A stretch of DNA of 64,000 nucleotides, taken from NCBI GenBank assembly GCA_013076295.1, contig RQOL01000370.1, positions 62,001-126,000 on the forward strand, written 5' to 3'. This document shows positions 26,556-41,100 of this stretch, piece after piece. The DNA is from Sanderia malayensis (lineage: Eukaryota; Cnidaria; Scyphozoa; Semaeostomeae; Pelagiidae). Under the pieces are notes generated by a model that was not told where the DNA came from, did no database searches, and was given only the letters and a program-made list of their open reading frames with translations. The position numbers and the translations under genes are program-made. Each line of letters begins with the position of its first letter. The stretch's first letter is position 1.

Positions 26556-28745
26556 ATGTATTGAAATCAGTCGGTTTTCCCTCTATTTACGTCAATTCAT
26601 GTGTAAATTGTGGGAATGATTGTTAATATCACGTAAAAAAAGTAAAAAAGGTGTGTTTCAATCATTCAATTTTAGCTGTATTAACGTGGATCCATGTCTA
26701 AATTGGCGGAATGAATGTTAATATCACTGAAAACAAGAAAAAATGTGTATTTCAATCACACAGTTTTACATGTATCTAAGTCAATTCATGTGTAAATTGT
26801 GGGAATGAATGTTAATATCACGGAAAACAAGTAAAAATGATGTATTGAAATCAGTCGGTTTTCCCTCTATTTACGTCAATTCATGTGTAAATTGTGGGAA
26901 TGATTGTTAATATCACGTAAAAAAAGTAAAAAAGGTGTGTTTCAATGACTCAATTTTAGCTGTATTAACGTGGATTCATGTGTAATTTGTGGGGATGAAT
27001 GTTATTATACCGGCCAACAAGTAAAGATCGTGTATTTCAATCAGTCAGTTTTACATGTATATAAAGTCAATTCATGTGTAAACTTTGGGAATGAATGTTA
27101 ATATCAAGGAAAAAAAGTAAAAAAGGTTCATTTCAATCCTTCAGCTTTAGCTGTATTAATGGGGATTTCTGCGTAAATTGTGGGAATGAATGCTAATATC
27201 ACGGAAAACATGTAAAAAGGGTGTATTTCAATCAGTCAGTTTTACATGTATCTAAGTCAATTCTTGTGTAACCTGTGGGAATGAATGTTAATATCACGAA
27301 AAACAAGTAAAAATGGTGTATTTCAATCAGTGAATTTTCTCTGTATTAACGTAGATTCATGTGTAATTTGTGGGAATGAATGATAATATCACGGAAAAGA
27401 AGTAAAAAAAGTGTATTTCAATCAGTCCGTTTTAGCTGTATTAACGTGGATTCATGTGTAAATTGTGGGAATGAATGTTAATACCACTTAATACAAGTAA
27501 AAAAAGTGTGTTTTAATTTGTCAGGTTCAGGTGTATTAACGTGGATTCATGTCTAAATTGTGGAAAAGAATTTTAAACTCACGGAAAACAAGTAAAAAAG
27601 TGTATTTCAATCAGTCAGTTTTACATGTATCTAAGTCAATTCATGTGTAAATTGTGGGAATGAATGTTAATATCACGGAAAACAAGTAAAAATGATGTAT
27701 TGAAATCAGTCGGTTTTCCCTCTATTTACGTCAATTCATGTGTAAATTGTGGGAATGATTGTTAATATCACGTAAAAAAAGTAAAAAAGGTGTGTTTCAA
27801 TCATTCAATTTTAGCTGTATTAACGTGGATCCATGTCTAAATTGGCGGAATGAATGTTAATATCACTGAAAACAAGAAAAAATGTGTATTTCAATCACAC
27901 AGTTTTACATGTATCTAAGTCAATTCATGTGTAAATTGTGGGAATGAATGTTAATATCACGGAAAACAAGTAAAAATGATGTATTGAAATCAGTCGGTTT
28001 TCCCTCTATTTACGTCAATTCATGTGTAAATTGTGGGAATGATTGTTAATATCACGTAAAAAAAGTAAAAAAGGTGTGTTTCAATGACTCAATTTTAGCT
28101 GTATTAACGTGGATTCATGTGTAATTTGTGGGGATGAATGTTATTATACCGGCCAACAAGTAAAGATCGTGTATTTCAATCAGTCAGTTTTACATGTATA
28201 TAAAGTCAATTCATGTGTAAACTTTGGGAATGAATGTTAATATCAAGGAAAAAAAGTAAAAAAGGTTCATTTCAATCCTTCAGCTTTAGCTGTATTAATG
28301 GGGATTTCTGCGTAAATTGTGGGAATGAATGCTAATATCACGGAAAACATGTAAAAAGGGTGTATTTCAATCAGTCAGTTTTACATGTATCTAAGTCAAT
28401 TCTTGTGTAACCTGTGGGAATGAATGTTAATATCACGAAAAACAAGTAAAAATGGTGTATTTCAATCAGTGAATTTTCTCTGTATTAACGTAGATTCATG
28501 TGTAATTTGTGGGAATGAATGATAATATCACGGAAAAGAAGTAAAAAAAGTGTATTTCAATCAGTCCGTTTTAGCTGTATTAACGTGGATTCATGTGTAA
28601 ATTGTGGGAATGAATGTTAATACCACTTAATACAAGTAAAAAAAGTGTGTTTTAATTTGTCAGGTTCAGGTGTATTAACGTGGATTCATGTCTAAATTGT
28701 GGAAAAGAATTTTAAACTCACGGAAAACAAGTAAAAAAGTGTATT
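26460..28745 (+). repeat. Twelve-monomer tandem higher-order repeat (1140 bp x 2)
   Basis: GTATTGAAATCAGTCGG occurs at about 26559, 26843, 27699 and 27982. The pairs are separated by 1140 and 1139 bp, and the two members of a pair by 284 bp (three monomers). The block includes a distinctive monomer with TTATACCGGCCAACAAG in each copy. The two 12-mers appear almost identical over their length. Confidence 0.88.
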
Positions 28746-30437
28746 TCAATCAGTCAGTTTTACATGTATCTAAGTCAATTCATGTGTAAATTGTGGGAAT
28801 GAATGTTAATAAAACGGAAAAAAAGTAAAAATGGTGTATTTCAATCAGTCGGTTTTCCCTCTATTTACGTCAATTCACGTATAAATTGCGGGAATGATTG
28901 TTAATATCACAGAAAACAAGTAAAAATGGTGTATTTCAATCGGCCAGTTTTACATGTATCTAAGTCAATTCATGTGTAGATTATGGGAATGAATGTTAAT
29001 ATCACGGAAAACAAGTTAAACTGGTGTATTTCAATCAGTCAGTTTTACATGTATATAAAGTCATTCATGTGTAAATTGTGGAAATTAATGTTAATATCAC
29101 GGAAAGCAAGTAAAAATGGTGTGTTTGAATCAGTCAGTTTTACATGTTTATAAAGGCAATTTATGTGTAATGTGTGGGAATTGATGTTAATATCAATATT
29201 AATATTAATATTAATTTTAAGGAAAAAAAGTAAAAAGGGTGTATTTCAATCGGTCAGTTTTAGCTGTATTAACGGGGATTTCTGCGTAAACTGTAGGAAT
29301 TAATGTTAATATCGCGGAAAACTAGTAAAAATGGTTTATTTGAATCAGCCAGTGTCATCTCTATTTTCGTCAATTCATGTGTAAGTTGTGGGAAAGAATG
29401 TTAAAATGACGGAAAACAAGTAAAAAAGGTGTAATTCAATCAGCCAGAATTAGCTGTATTAATGTGGATTCATGTGTAAATTGTGGGAATGAACGTTAAA
29501 ATCACGAAGAACAACTAAAAAAGGTGTATTTCAATCAGTCGGTTTTCCATCTATTTACGTCAATTCATGTGTAAATTGTGGGAATGATTGTTAATATCAC
29601 AGAAAAAAGTAAACATGTGTGTTTCAATCATTCAATTTTAGCTGTATTAACGTGGATTCATGTCTAAATCGGTGGAATGAATGTTAATATCACTGAAAAC
29701 AAGTAAAAAAGGTGTATTTCAATCAGTCAGTTTTACATGTATTTAAGTCAATTCTTGTGTAAATTGTGGGAATGAATGTTAATATCACGGAAAACAGGTA
29801 AAAATGGTGTATTTCAATCAGTGAGTTTTCTCTGTATTAACGTAAATTCATGTGTAAATTGTGGGAATGAATGATAATATCACAGAAAACAAGTAAAAAA
29901 AGTGTATTTCAATCAGTCAGTTTTACATGTATCTAAGTCAATTCATGTGTAAATTGTGGGAAAGAATTTTAAAATCACGAAAAACAAGTAAAAATGGTGT
30001 ATTTCAATCAGTGAGTTTTGTCTGTATTAACGTAGATTCATGTGTAAATTGTGGGAATGAATGAAAATATCACGGAAAAGAAGTAAAAAGAGTCTATTTC
30101 AATCAGTCGGTTTTAGCTGTATTAACGTGGATTCATGCGTAAATTGTGGGAATGAATGTTAATACCACTTAATAAAAGTAAAAAAGGTGTATTTTAATTT
30201 GTCAGGTTCAGGTGTATTAACGTGGATTGATGTGTAAATTGGGGAAATGAATGTTAATATCACGGAAAACCAGTAAAAATGATGTATTGAAATCAGTCGG
30301 TTTTCCCGCTATTTAAGTCAATTCATGTTTAAATTGTGGGAATGATTATTAATATCACGGAAAAAAAGTAAAAAAGGTGTGTTTCAACCACTGAATTTTA
30401 GCTGTATTAACGTGGATTCAGGTCTAAATTGTGGGAA

Positions 30438-32393
30438 TGAATGTTAATATCACGGAAAACAAGTAAAAAGGGTGTATTTCAATCAGCCAGTGTCACCTAT
30501 TTTTACGTTACTTAATGTGTAAATTGTGGGAAAGAATTTTAAAATCACGGAAAACATGTAAAAAAGGTGTAATTCAATCAGTGAGGATTAGCTGTATTAA
30601 GGTGGATTCATGTGTAAATTGTGGGAATGAATGTTAATATCACGGAAAACAAGTAAAAAAAGTGTATTTCGATCAGTCAGTTTTACATGTATCTAAGTCA
30701 ATTCATGTGTAAATTGTGGGAATGAATGTTAATATAACGGAAAACAAGTAAAAATGGTGTATTTCAATCAGTCAGTTTTACATGTATATAAAGTCATTCA
30801 TGTGTAAATTGTGGAAATTAATGTTAATATCACGGAAAGCAAGTAAAAATGGTGTATTTGAATCAGTCAGTTTTACATGTTTATAAAGGCAATTTATGTG
30901 TAAAGTGTGGGAATTGATGTTAATATCAATATTAATATTAATATTAATGTTAAGGGAAAAAAGTAAAAAGGGTGTATTTCAATCGGTCAGTTTTAGCTGT
31001 ATTAACGGGGATTTCTGCGTAAACTGTGGGAATGAATGCTAATATCACGGAAAACAAGTAGAAATGGTGTATTGCAATCAGCCAGTGTCACCTGTTTTAA
31101 CGTTCATGTGTAAATTGTGGGAAAGAATTTTAAAATCACGGAAAACAAGTAAAAAAGGTGTAATTCAATCAGTCAGGATTAGCTGTATTAACGTGGATTC
31201 GTGTGAAAAATTTGGGAATGAATATCAATATCCCGGAAAACAAGTAAAAATGGTGTATTTCAATCCGTGAGTTTTCTCTGTATTAACGTAGATTCATGTG
31301 TAAATTGGTGGAATGAATGTTAATATCACGGAAAACAAGTAAAAAAAGTGTATTTCAATCAGTCAGTTTTGCATGTATCTAAGTCAATTCCTGTGTAAAT
31401 TGTGGGAATGAATGCTAATATCACGGAAAAAAGGTAAAAAAGGTGTCTTTCAATCAGTCAGTTTTACCTGTAAATAAAGTCACGTCATGTCTAAAATGTG
31501 GAAATTACTGTTAAAATCACGGAAAACAATTAAAGAAGGTTTAATTCAATCAGTCAGGATTAGCTGTATTAAGGTGGATTCATGTGTAAATTGTGGAAAT
31601 GAATGTTAACATAACGGAAAACAAGTAAAAATGGTGTTTTTCATTCAGTCAGTTTTACATGTATATAAAGTCAACTGATGTGTAAATTGTGGGAATTAAT
31701 GTTAATATCGCGGAAAACTAGTAAAAATGGTGTATTTGAATCAGCCAGTGCCATCTCTATTTACGTCAATTCATGTGTAAATTGTGGGAAAGAATGTTAA
31801 AATGACGGAAAACAAGTAAAAAAGGTTTAATTCAATCAGTCAGTTTTAGCTGTATTAACGTGGATTCATGTCTAAATTGTGAGAATGAATGTCAATACCA
31901 CTTTATACAAGTAAAAAAGGTGTATTTTAATCAGTCAGTTTTACATGTATCTAAGTCAATTCTTGTGAAAATTGCGGGAATGAATGTTAATATCACGGAA
32001 AACAAGTAAAAATTGTGTGTTTCAATCAGCCAGCTTTACATGTATCTAAGTCAATTCATGTGTAAATTGTGGGAATAATGTTAATATCGCGGAAAACTAG
32101 TAAAAATGGTGTTTTTGAATCAGCCAGTGTCATCTCTATTTACGTCAATTCATGTGTAAATTGTGGAAATGAATGTTAATATCACGGAAAACAAGTAAAA
32201 AAGGTGTAATTGAATCGGTGAGGTTTAGCTGTATTAAGGTGGATTCATGTGTAAATTGTGGGAATGAATGTTAATATTACAGAAAACAAGTAAAAAATGT
32301 GTATTTCAATCAGTCAGTTTTACATGTATCTAAGTCAATTCATGTGTAAATTGTGGGAATGAATGTTAATATCACGGAAAACAAGTAAAAATG
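30438..32393 (+). repeat. ~1.96-kb satellite block, copy 2 of the 5838-bp-offset pair
   Basis: Second copy of the 24.6-26.55 kb block, with the ATTAAT-expanded monomer at 30919-30954. It differs by rare substitutions, for example GATTCGTGTG at about 31200 where copy 1 has GATTCATGTG. Confidence 0.85.
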
Positions 32394-35300
32394 GTGTATT
32401 TCAATCAGTCAGTTTTACCTGTAAATAAAGTCACGTCATGTCTAAAATGTGGAAATTACTGTTAAAATCACGGAAAACAAGTAAAGAAGGTTTAATTCAA
32501 TCAGTCAGGATTAGCTGTATTAAGGTGGATTCATGTGGAAATTGTGGAAATGAATGGTAATATCACGGAAAACAAGTAAAAAAGGTGTAATTGAATCGGT
32601 GAGGATTAGCTGTATTAAGGTGGATTCATGTGAAAATTGTGGGAATGAATGTTAATATCACAGAAAACAAGAAAAAATGTGTATTTCAATCAGTCAGTTT
32701 TACATGTATCTAAGACAATTCATGTGTAAATTGTGGGAATGAATGTTAATATCACGGAAAACAAGTAAAAATGATGTATTGAAATCAGTCGGTTTTCCCT
32801 CTATTTACGTCAATTCATGTGTAAATTGTGGGAATGATTGTTAATATCACGTAAAAAAAGTAAAGAAGGTGTGTTTCAATGACTCAACTTTAGCTGTATT
32901 AACCTGGATTACTGTGTAAATTGTGGAAATGAATGTTAATATCACGGAAAACAAGTGAAAAAGGTGTATTTCAATGAGTGAGTTTTCTCTGTATTAAGGT
33001 GGATTCATGTGAAAATTGTGGGAATGAATGTTAATATCACAGAAAACAAGTAAAAAATGTGTATTTCAATCAGTCAGTTTTACATGTATCTAAGTCAATT
33101 CATGTGTAAATTGTGGGAATGAATGTTAATATCACGGAAAACAAGTAAAAATGATGTATTGAAATCAGTCGGTTTTCCCTCTATTTACGTCAATTCATGT
33201 GTAAATTGTGGGAATGATTGTTAATATCACGTAAAAAAAGTAAAAAAGGTGTGTTTCAATCATTCAATTTTAGCTGTATTAACGTGGATCCATGTCTAAA
33301 TTGGCGGAATGAATGTTAATATCACTGAAAACAAGAAAAAATGTGTATTTCAATCAGTCAGTTTTACATGTATCTAAGTCAATTCATGTGTAAATTGTGG
33401 GAATGAATGTTAATATCACGGAAAACAAGTAAAAATGATGTATTGAAATCAGTCGGTTTTCCCTCTATTTACGTCAATTCATGTGTAAATTGTGGGAATG
33501 ATTGTTAATATCACGTAAAAAAAGTAAAAAAGGTGTGTTTCAATGACTCAACTTTAGCTGTATTAACCTGGATTCCTGTGTAAATTGTGGGAATGATTGT
33601 TGATATCACGGAAAAAAATTAAAAAAGGTGTGTTTCAATCATTCAATTTTAACTGTATTAACGTGGATCCATGTCTAAATTGGTGGAATGAATGTTAATA
33701 TCACGGAAAACAAGTAAAAATGGTGTATTTCAATCAGTGAGTTTTCTCTGTATTAACGTAGATTCATGTGTAAATTGTGGGAATGATTGATAATATCACG
33801 TAAAAGAAGTAAAAAAAGTGTATTTCAATCAGTCAGTTTTACATGTATTTAAGTCAATTCTTGTGTAAATTGTGGAAATGAATGTTATTATCACGGAAAA
33901 CAGTTAAAAATAGTGTATTTCAATCAGTGAGTTTTCTCTGTATTAACGTAGATTCATGTGTAAATTGTGGGATTGAATGATAATATCACGGAAAACAAGC
34001 AAAAAAAGTGTATTTCAATCAGTCAGTTTTACATGTATCTAAGTCAATTCATGTGTAAATTGTGGGAATGAATGTTAATATAACGGAAAACAAGTAAAAA
34101 TGGTGTATTTCAATCAGTCAGTTTTACATGTATATAAAGTCAATTCATGTGTAAATTGTAAAAATGAATGTTAATATCACGGAAAGCAAGTAAAAATGGT
34201 GTATTTGAATCAGTCAGTTTTACATGTTTATAAAGCCAATTTATGTGTAAAGTGTGGGAATTGATGTTAATATCAATATTAATATTAATATTAATGTTAA
34301 GGAAAAAAAGTAAAAAGGGTGTATTTCAATCGGTCAGTTTTAGCTGTATTAACGGGGATTTCTGCGTAAACTGTGAGAATGAATGCTAATATCACGGAAA
34401 ACAAGTAAAAATGGTGTATTTCAATCGGGCCAGTGTCACCTGTTTTAACGGTCATGTGTAAATTGTGGGAAAGAATTTTAAAATCACGGAAAACAAGTAA
34501 AAAAGGTGTAATTCAATCAGTCAGGATTAGCTGTATGAACGTGGATTCATGTGAAAAATGTGGGAATAAATTTCAATATCCCGGAAAACAAGTAAAAAAG
34601 GTGTAATTCAATCAGTCAGTTTTCCCGGTATTTACGTCAATTCATGTGTAAATTATGGGAATGAGCGTTAATATCACGGAAAAAAAGTAAAAAAGTTGTC
34701 TTTCAATCAATCAGTTTACCTGTAAATAAAGTCACCGCATGTGTAAAATGTGAGAATCACTGTTAAAATCTTGGAAAACAAGTAAAAAAGGTTTAATTCA
34801 ATCAGTCAGGATTAGCTGTATTAAGGTGGATTCATGTGTAAATTGTGAAAATGAATGTTAACATAACGGAAAACAAGTAAAAAAGGTGTAATTCAATCAG
34901 TCAGAATTGGCTGTATTAATGTGGATTCATGTGTAAATTGTGGGAATTAAGGTTAATACCAAGGAAAACAAGTAAAAAAGGTGTTTTTCAATCAGTCAGT
35001 TTTCCCTGTATTTACGTCAATTCATGTGTAAATTGTGGGAATGAATGCTAATATCACGGAAAAGAAGTAAAAAGGGTGTATTTCAATCAGTCAGTTTTAC
35101 ATGTATCTAAGCCAATTCTTGTGTAAATTGTGGGAATGAATGTTAATATCACGAAAAACAAGTAAAAATGGTGTATTTTAATTAGTGAGTTTTCTCTGTA
35201 TTAACGTAGATTCGTGTGTAAATTGTAGGAATGAATGATAATATCACGGAAAGGAAGTAAAAAAAGTGTATTTCAATCAGCCGGTTTTAGCTGTATTAAC

Positions 35301-38169
35301 GTGGATTCATGTGTAAACTGTGGGAATGAATGATAATACCACTTAATACAGGTAAAAAAGGTGTATTTTAATTTGTCAGGTTCAGGTGTATTAACGTGGA
35401 TTGATGTATAAATTGTGGAAATGAATGTTAATATCACGGAAAACAAGTAAAAATGATGTATTTCAATCAGTCGGTTTTCCCTCTATTTACGTTAATTCAT
35501 GTGTAAATTGTGGGAATGATCGTTAATACCACGGAAAAAAAATAAAAAAGGTGTGTTTCAATCATTCAATTTTAGCCGTATTAGCGTGGATTCATGTCTA
35601 AATTGGTGGAATGAATGTTAATATCATGGAAAACAAGTAAAAAAGTGTATTTCAATCAGTCAGTTTTACATGTATCTAAGTCAATTCCTGTGTAAATTGT
35701 GGGAATGAATGTTAATATCACGGAAAACACAGAAAAAATGTTGTATTTCAATCAGCCAGATTTACATGTATCTAAGTCAATTCATGTGGAAATTGTGGGA
35801 ATGAATGTTAATATCACGGAAAACAAGTAAAGAAGGTGTATTTCAATCAGTCAGTTTTCCTGTATTTACGACAATTCATGTGTAAATTATAGGAATGAAT
35901 GTTAATATCACGGAAAAAAAGTAAAAAGGGTTTATTTCAATCGGTCAGCTTTAGCTGTATTAACGGGGATTTCTGCGTAAATTGTGGGAATGAATGCTAA
36001 TATCACGGAAAAGAAGTAAAAAGGGTGTATTTCAATCAGTCAGTTTTACATGTATCTAAGTCAATTCTTGTGTAAATTGTGGGAATGAATGTTAATATCA
36101 CGAAAAACAAGTAAAAATGGTGTATTTTAATCAGTGAGTTTTCTCTGTATTAACGTAGATTCGTGTGTAAGTTGTAGGAATGAATGATAATATCACGGAA
36201 AGGAAGTAAAAAAAGTGTATTTCAATTAGCCGGTTTTAGCCTTATTAACGTGGATTCATGTGTAAATTGTGGGAATGAATGATAATACCACTTAATACAG
36301 GTAAAAAAGGTGTATTTTAATTTGTCAGGTTCAGGTGTATTAACGTGGATTGATGTGTAAATTGTGGAAATGAATGTTAATATCACGGAAAACAAGTAAA
36401 AATGATGTATTTCAATCAGTCGGTTTTCCCTCTATTTACGTCAATTCATGTGTAAATTGTGGTAATGATTGTCAATATCACGGAAAAAAAGTAAAAAAGG
36501 TGTGTTTCAATCATTCAATTTTAGCTGTATTAACGTGGATCCATGTCTAAATTGTTGGAATGAAATCACGGAAAACAAGTAAAAATGGTGTATTTCAATC
36601 AGTGAGTTTTCTCTGTATTAACGTAGATTCATGTGTAAATTGTGGGAATGATTTATAATATCACGTAAAAGAAGTAAAAAAAGTGTATTTCAATCAGTCG
36701 GTTTTTGCTGTATTAACGTGGATTCATGTGTAAATTGTGGGAATGAATGTTAATACCATTTAATAAAAGTAAAAAAAGTGTTTTTTAATTTGTCAGGTCC
36801 AGGTGTGTTAACGTGGATTGATGTGTAAATTGTGGAAATGAATGTTAATATCACTGAAAACAAGTAAAAATGATGTATTTCAATCAGTCAGTTTTCCATG
36901 TATCTAAGTCAATTCCTGTGTAAATTGTGGGAATGAATGTTAATATCACGGAAAACAAGAAAAAATGGTGTATTTCAATCAGCCAGTTTTACATGTATCT
37001 AAGTCAATTCATGTGTAAGTTGTGGGAATGAATGTTAATATCACGGAAAACAAGTATAAATGGTGTATTTCAATCAGTGAGTTTTCTCTGTATTAACGTA
37101 GATTCATGTGTAAAGTGTGGGAATGAATGTTAATACCACTAAATACAGGTAAAAAAGGTGTATTTTAATTTGTCAGGTTCAGGTGTATTAACGTGGATTG
37201 ATGTGTAAATTGTGGAAATGAATGTTAATATCACGGAAAACAAGTAAAAATGATGTATTTCAGTCAGTCGGTTTTCCCTCTATTTACGTCAATTCATGTG
37301 TAAATTGTGGGAATGATTGTTAATATCACGGAAAAAAGTAAAAATGGTGTATTTCGATCAGTGAGTTTTCTCTGTATTAACGTAGATTCATGTGTTAATT
37401 GTGGGAATGATTGATAATATCACGTAAAAGAAGTAAAAAAAGTGTATTTCAATCAGTCCGTTTCAGCTGTATTAACGTGGATTCATGTGTAAATTGTGGG
37501 AATGAATGATAATACCACTTAATACATGTAAAAAAGGTGTATTTTAATTTGTCAGGTTCAGGTCTATTAACGTGGATTGATGTGTAAATTGTGGAAATGA
37601 ATGTTAATATCACGGAAAACAAGTAAAAATGATGTATTTCAATCAGTCGGTTTTCCCTCTATTTACGTCATTTCATGTGTAAATTGTGGGAATGATTGTT
37701 AATATCACGGAAAAAAAGTAAAAAAGGTGTGTTTCAATGATTCAATTTTAGCTGTATTAACGTGGATCCATGTCTAAATTGGTGGAATGAATGTTAATAT
37801 CACGGAAAACAAGTAAAAAAAGTGTATTTCAATCAATCAGTTTTACATGTATCTAAGTCAATTCTTGTGTAAATTGTGGGAATGAATGTTAATATCACGG
37901 AAAACAGGTAAAAATGGTGTATTTCAATCAGTGAGTTTTCTCTGTATTAACGTGGATTCATGTGTAAATTGTGGGAATGAATGTTAATACCACTTAATAC
38001 AGGTAAAAAAGGTGTATTTTAATTTGTCAGGTTCAGGTGTATTAACGTGGATTAATGTGTAAATTGTGGAAATGAATGTTAATATCACTGAAAACAAGTA
38101 AAAATGATGAATTTCAATCAGTCTGTTTTCCCTCTATTTACATCAATTCATGTGTAAATTGTGGGAATG

Positions 38170-41100
38170 ATTGTTAATAACACGTAAAAAAAGTAAAAAA
38201 GGTTTGTTTCAATCATTCAATTTTAGCCGTATTAGCGTGGATTCATGTCTAAATTGGTGGAATGAATGTTAATATCACGGAAACAAGTAAAAAAAGTGTA
38301 TTTCAATCAGTCAGTTTTACATGTATCTAAGTCAATTCCTGTGTAAATTGTGGGAATGAATGATAATATCACGGAAAACAAGAAAAAATGGTGTATTTCA
38401 ATCAGCCAGTTTTACATGTATCTAAGTCAATTCATGTGTAAATTGTGGGAATGAATGTTAATATCGCGGAAAACAAGTAAAAATGGTGTATTTCAATCAG
38501 CCAGTGTCACCTGTTTTTACGTTAATTCATGTGTAAAATGTGGGAAAGAATTTTAAAATCACGGGAAACATGTAAAAAAGGTGTAATTCAATCAGTGAGG
38601 ATTAGCTGTATTAAGGTGGATTCATGTGTAAATTGTGGGAATGAATGTTAATATCACAGAAAACAAGTAAAAAAAGTGTATTTCAATCAGTGAGTTTTAC
38701 ATGAATCTATGTCAATTCATGTGTAAGTTGTGGGAATGAATGTTAACATCACGGAAAACAAGTATAAATGGTGTATTTCAATCAGTGAGTTTTCTATGTA
38801 TTGACGTAGATTCATGTGTAAATTGTGGGAATGAATGATAATATCACGGAGAAGAAGTAAAAAAAGTATATTTCAATCAGTCGGTTTCAGCTGTATTAAC
38901 GTGGATTCATGTGTAAATTGTGGGAATGAATGTTAATATCACGGAAAACAAGTAAAAATGATGTGTTTCAATCAGTGAGTTTTCTATGTATTAACGTGGA
39001 TTCATGTGTAAATTGTGGGAATGAATGTTAATACCACTTAATACAGGTAAAAAAGGTGTATTTTAATCTGTCAGGTTCAGGTGTATTAACGTGGATTGAT
39101 GTGTAAATTGTGGAAATGAATGTTAATATCACGGAAAACAAGTAAAAATGATGTATTTCAATCAGTCGGTTTTCCCTCTATTTACGTCATTTCATGTGTA
39201 GATTGTGGGAATGATTGTTAATATCGCGGAAAAAAATTAAAAAAGGTGTGTTTCAATCATTCAATTTTAGCTGTATTAGCGTGGATCCATGTCTAAATTG
39301 GTGGAATGAATGTTAATATCACGAAAAACAAGTAAAAATGGTGTATTTCAATCAGTGAGTTTTCTCTGTATTAACGTAGATTCATGTGTAAATTGTGGGA
39401 ATGATTGATAATATCACGTAAAAGGAGTAAAAAAAGTGTATTTCCATCAGTCGGTTTTAGCTGTACTAACGTGGATTCATGTGTAAATTGTGGGAATGAT
39501 TGTTAATAACACGTAAAAAAAGTAAAAAAGTCTGTTTCAATCATTCAATTTTAGCCGTATTAGCGTTGATTCATGTCTAAATTGGTGGAATGAATGTTAA
39601 TATCACGGAAACAAGTAAAAAAAGTGTATTTCAATCAGTCAGTTTTACATGTATCTAAATCAATTCCTGTGTAAATTGTGGGAATGAATGATAATATCAC
39701 GGAAAACAAGAAAAAATGGTGTATTTCAATCAGCCAGTTTTACATGTATCTAAGTCAATTCATGTGTAAATTGTGGGAATGAATGTTAATATGACGGAAA
39801 ACAAGTAAAAATGGTGTATTTCAATCAGCCAGTGTCACCTGTTTTTACGTTAATTCATGTGTAAAATGTGGGAAAGAATTTTAAAATCACGGAAAACATG
39901 TAAAAAAGGTGTAATTCAATCAGTGAGGATTAGCTGTATTAAGGTGGATTCATGTGTAAATTGTTGGAATGAATGTTAATATCACAGAAAACAAGTAAAA
40001 AAAGTGTATTTCAATCAGTCAGTTTTACATGTATCTAAGTCAATTCATGTGTAAGTTGTGGGAATAAATGTTAATATCACGGAAAACAAGTATATATGGT
40101 GTATTTCAATCAGTGAGTTTTCTATGTATTAACGTAGATTCATGTGTAAATTGTGGGAATGAATGATAATATCACGGAGTAGAAGTAAAAAAAGTGTATT
40201 TCAATCAGTCGGTTTCAGCTGTATTAACGTGGATTCATGTGTAAATTGTGGGAATGAATGTTAATATCACGGAAAACAAGTAATAATGATGTACTTCAAT
40301 CAGTGAGTTTTCTCTGTATTAACGTGGATTCATGTGTAAATTGTGGGAATGAATGTTAATACCACTTAATACAGGTAAAATAGGTGTATTTTAATTTGTC
40401 AGGCTCAGGTGTATTAACGTGGATTGATGTGTAAATTGTGGAAATGAATGTTAATATCACGGAAAACAAGTAAAAATGATGTATTTCAATCAGTCGGTTT
40501 TCCCTCTCTTTACGTCAATTCATGTGTAAATTGTGGGCATGATTGTTAATATCACGGAAAAAAGTAAAAAAGGTGTGTTTCAATCATTCAATGTTAGCTG
40601 TATTAACGTGGATCCATGTCTAAATTGGTGGAATGAATGTTAATATCACGGAAAACAAGTAAAAAAAGTGTATTTCAATCAGTCAGTTTTACATGTATCT
40701 AAGTCAATTCCTGTGTAAATTGTGGGAATGAATGTTAATATCACGGAAAAGAAGTAAAAAAAGTGTATTTCAATCAGTCGGTTCTAGCTGTATTAACGTG
40801 GATTCATTTGTAAAATGTGGGAATGAATGTAAATATCGCGGAAAACAAGTAAAGGTGGTGTATTTCAATCAGCCAGTGTCACCTGTTTTTACGATAATTC
40901 ATGTGTAAGATGTGGGAAAGAATTGTCAAATCACGGAAAACATGTAAAAAAGGTGTAATTCAATCAGTGAGGATTAGCTGTATTAAGGTGGATTCATGTG
41001 TAAATTGTGGGAATGAATGTTAATATCACAGAAAAAAAGTAAAAAAAGTGTATTTCAATCAGTTAGTTTTACATGAATCTAAGTCAATTCATGTGTAAGT

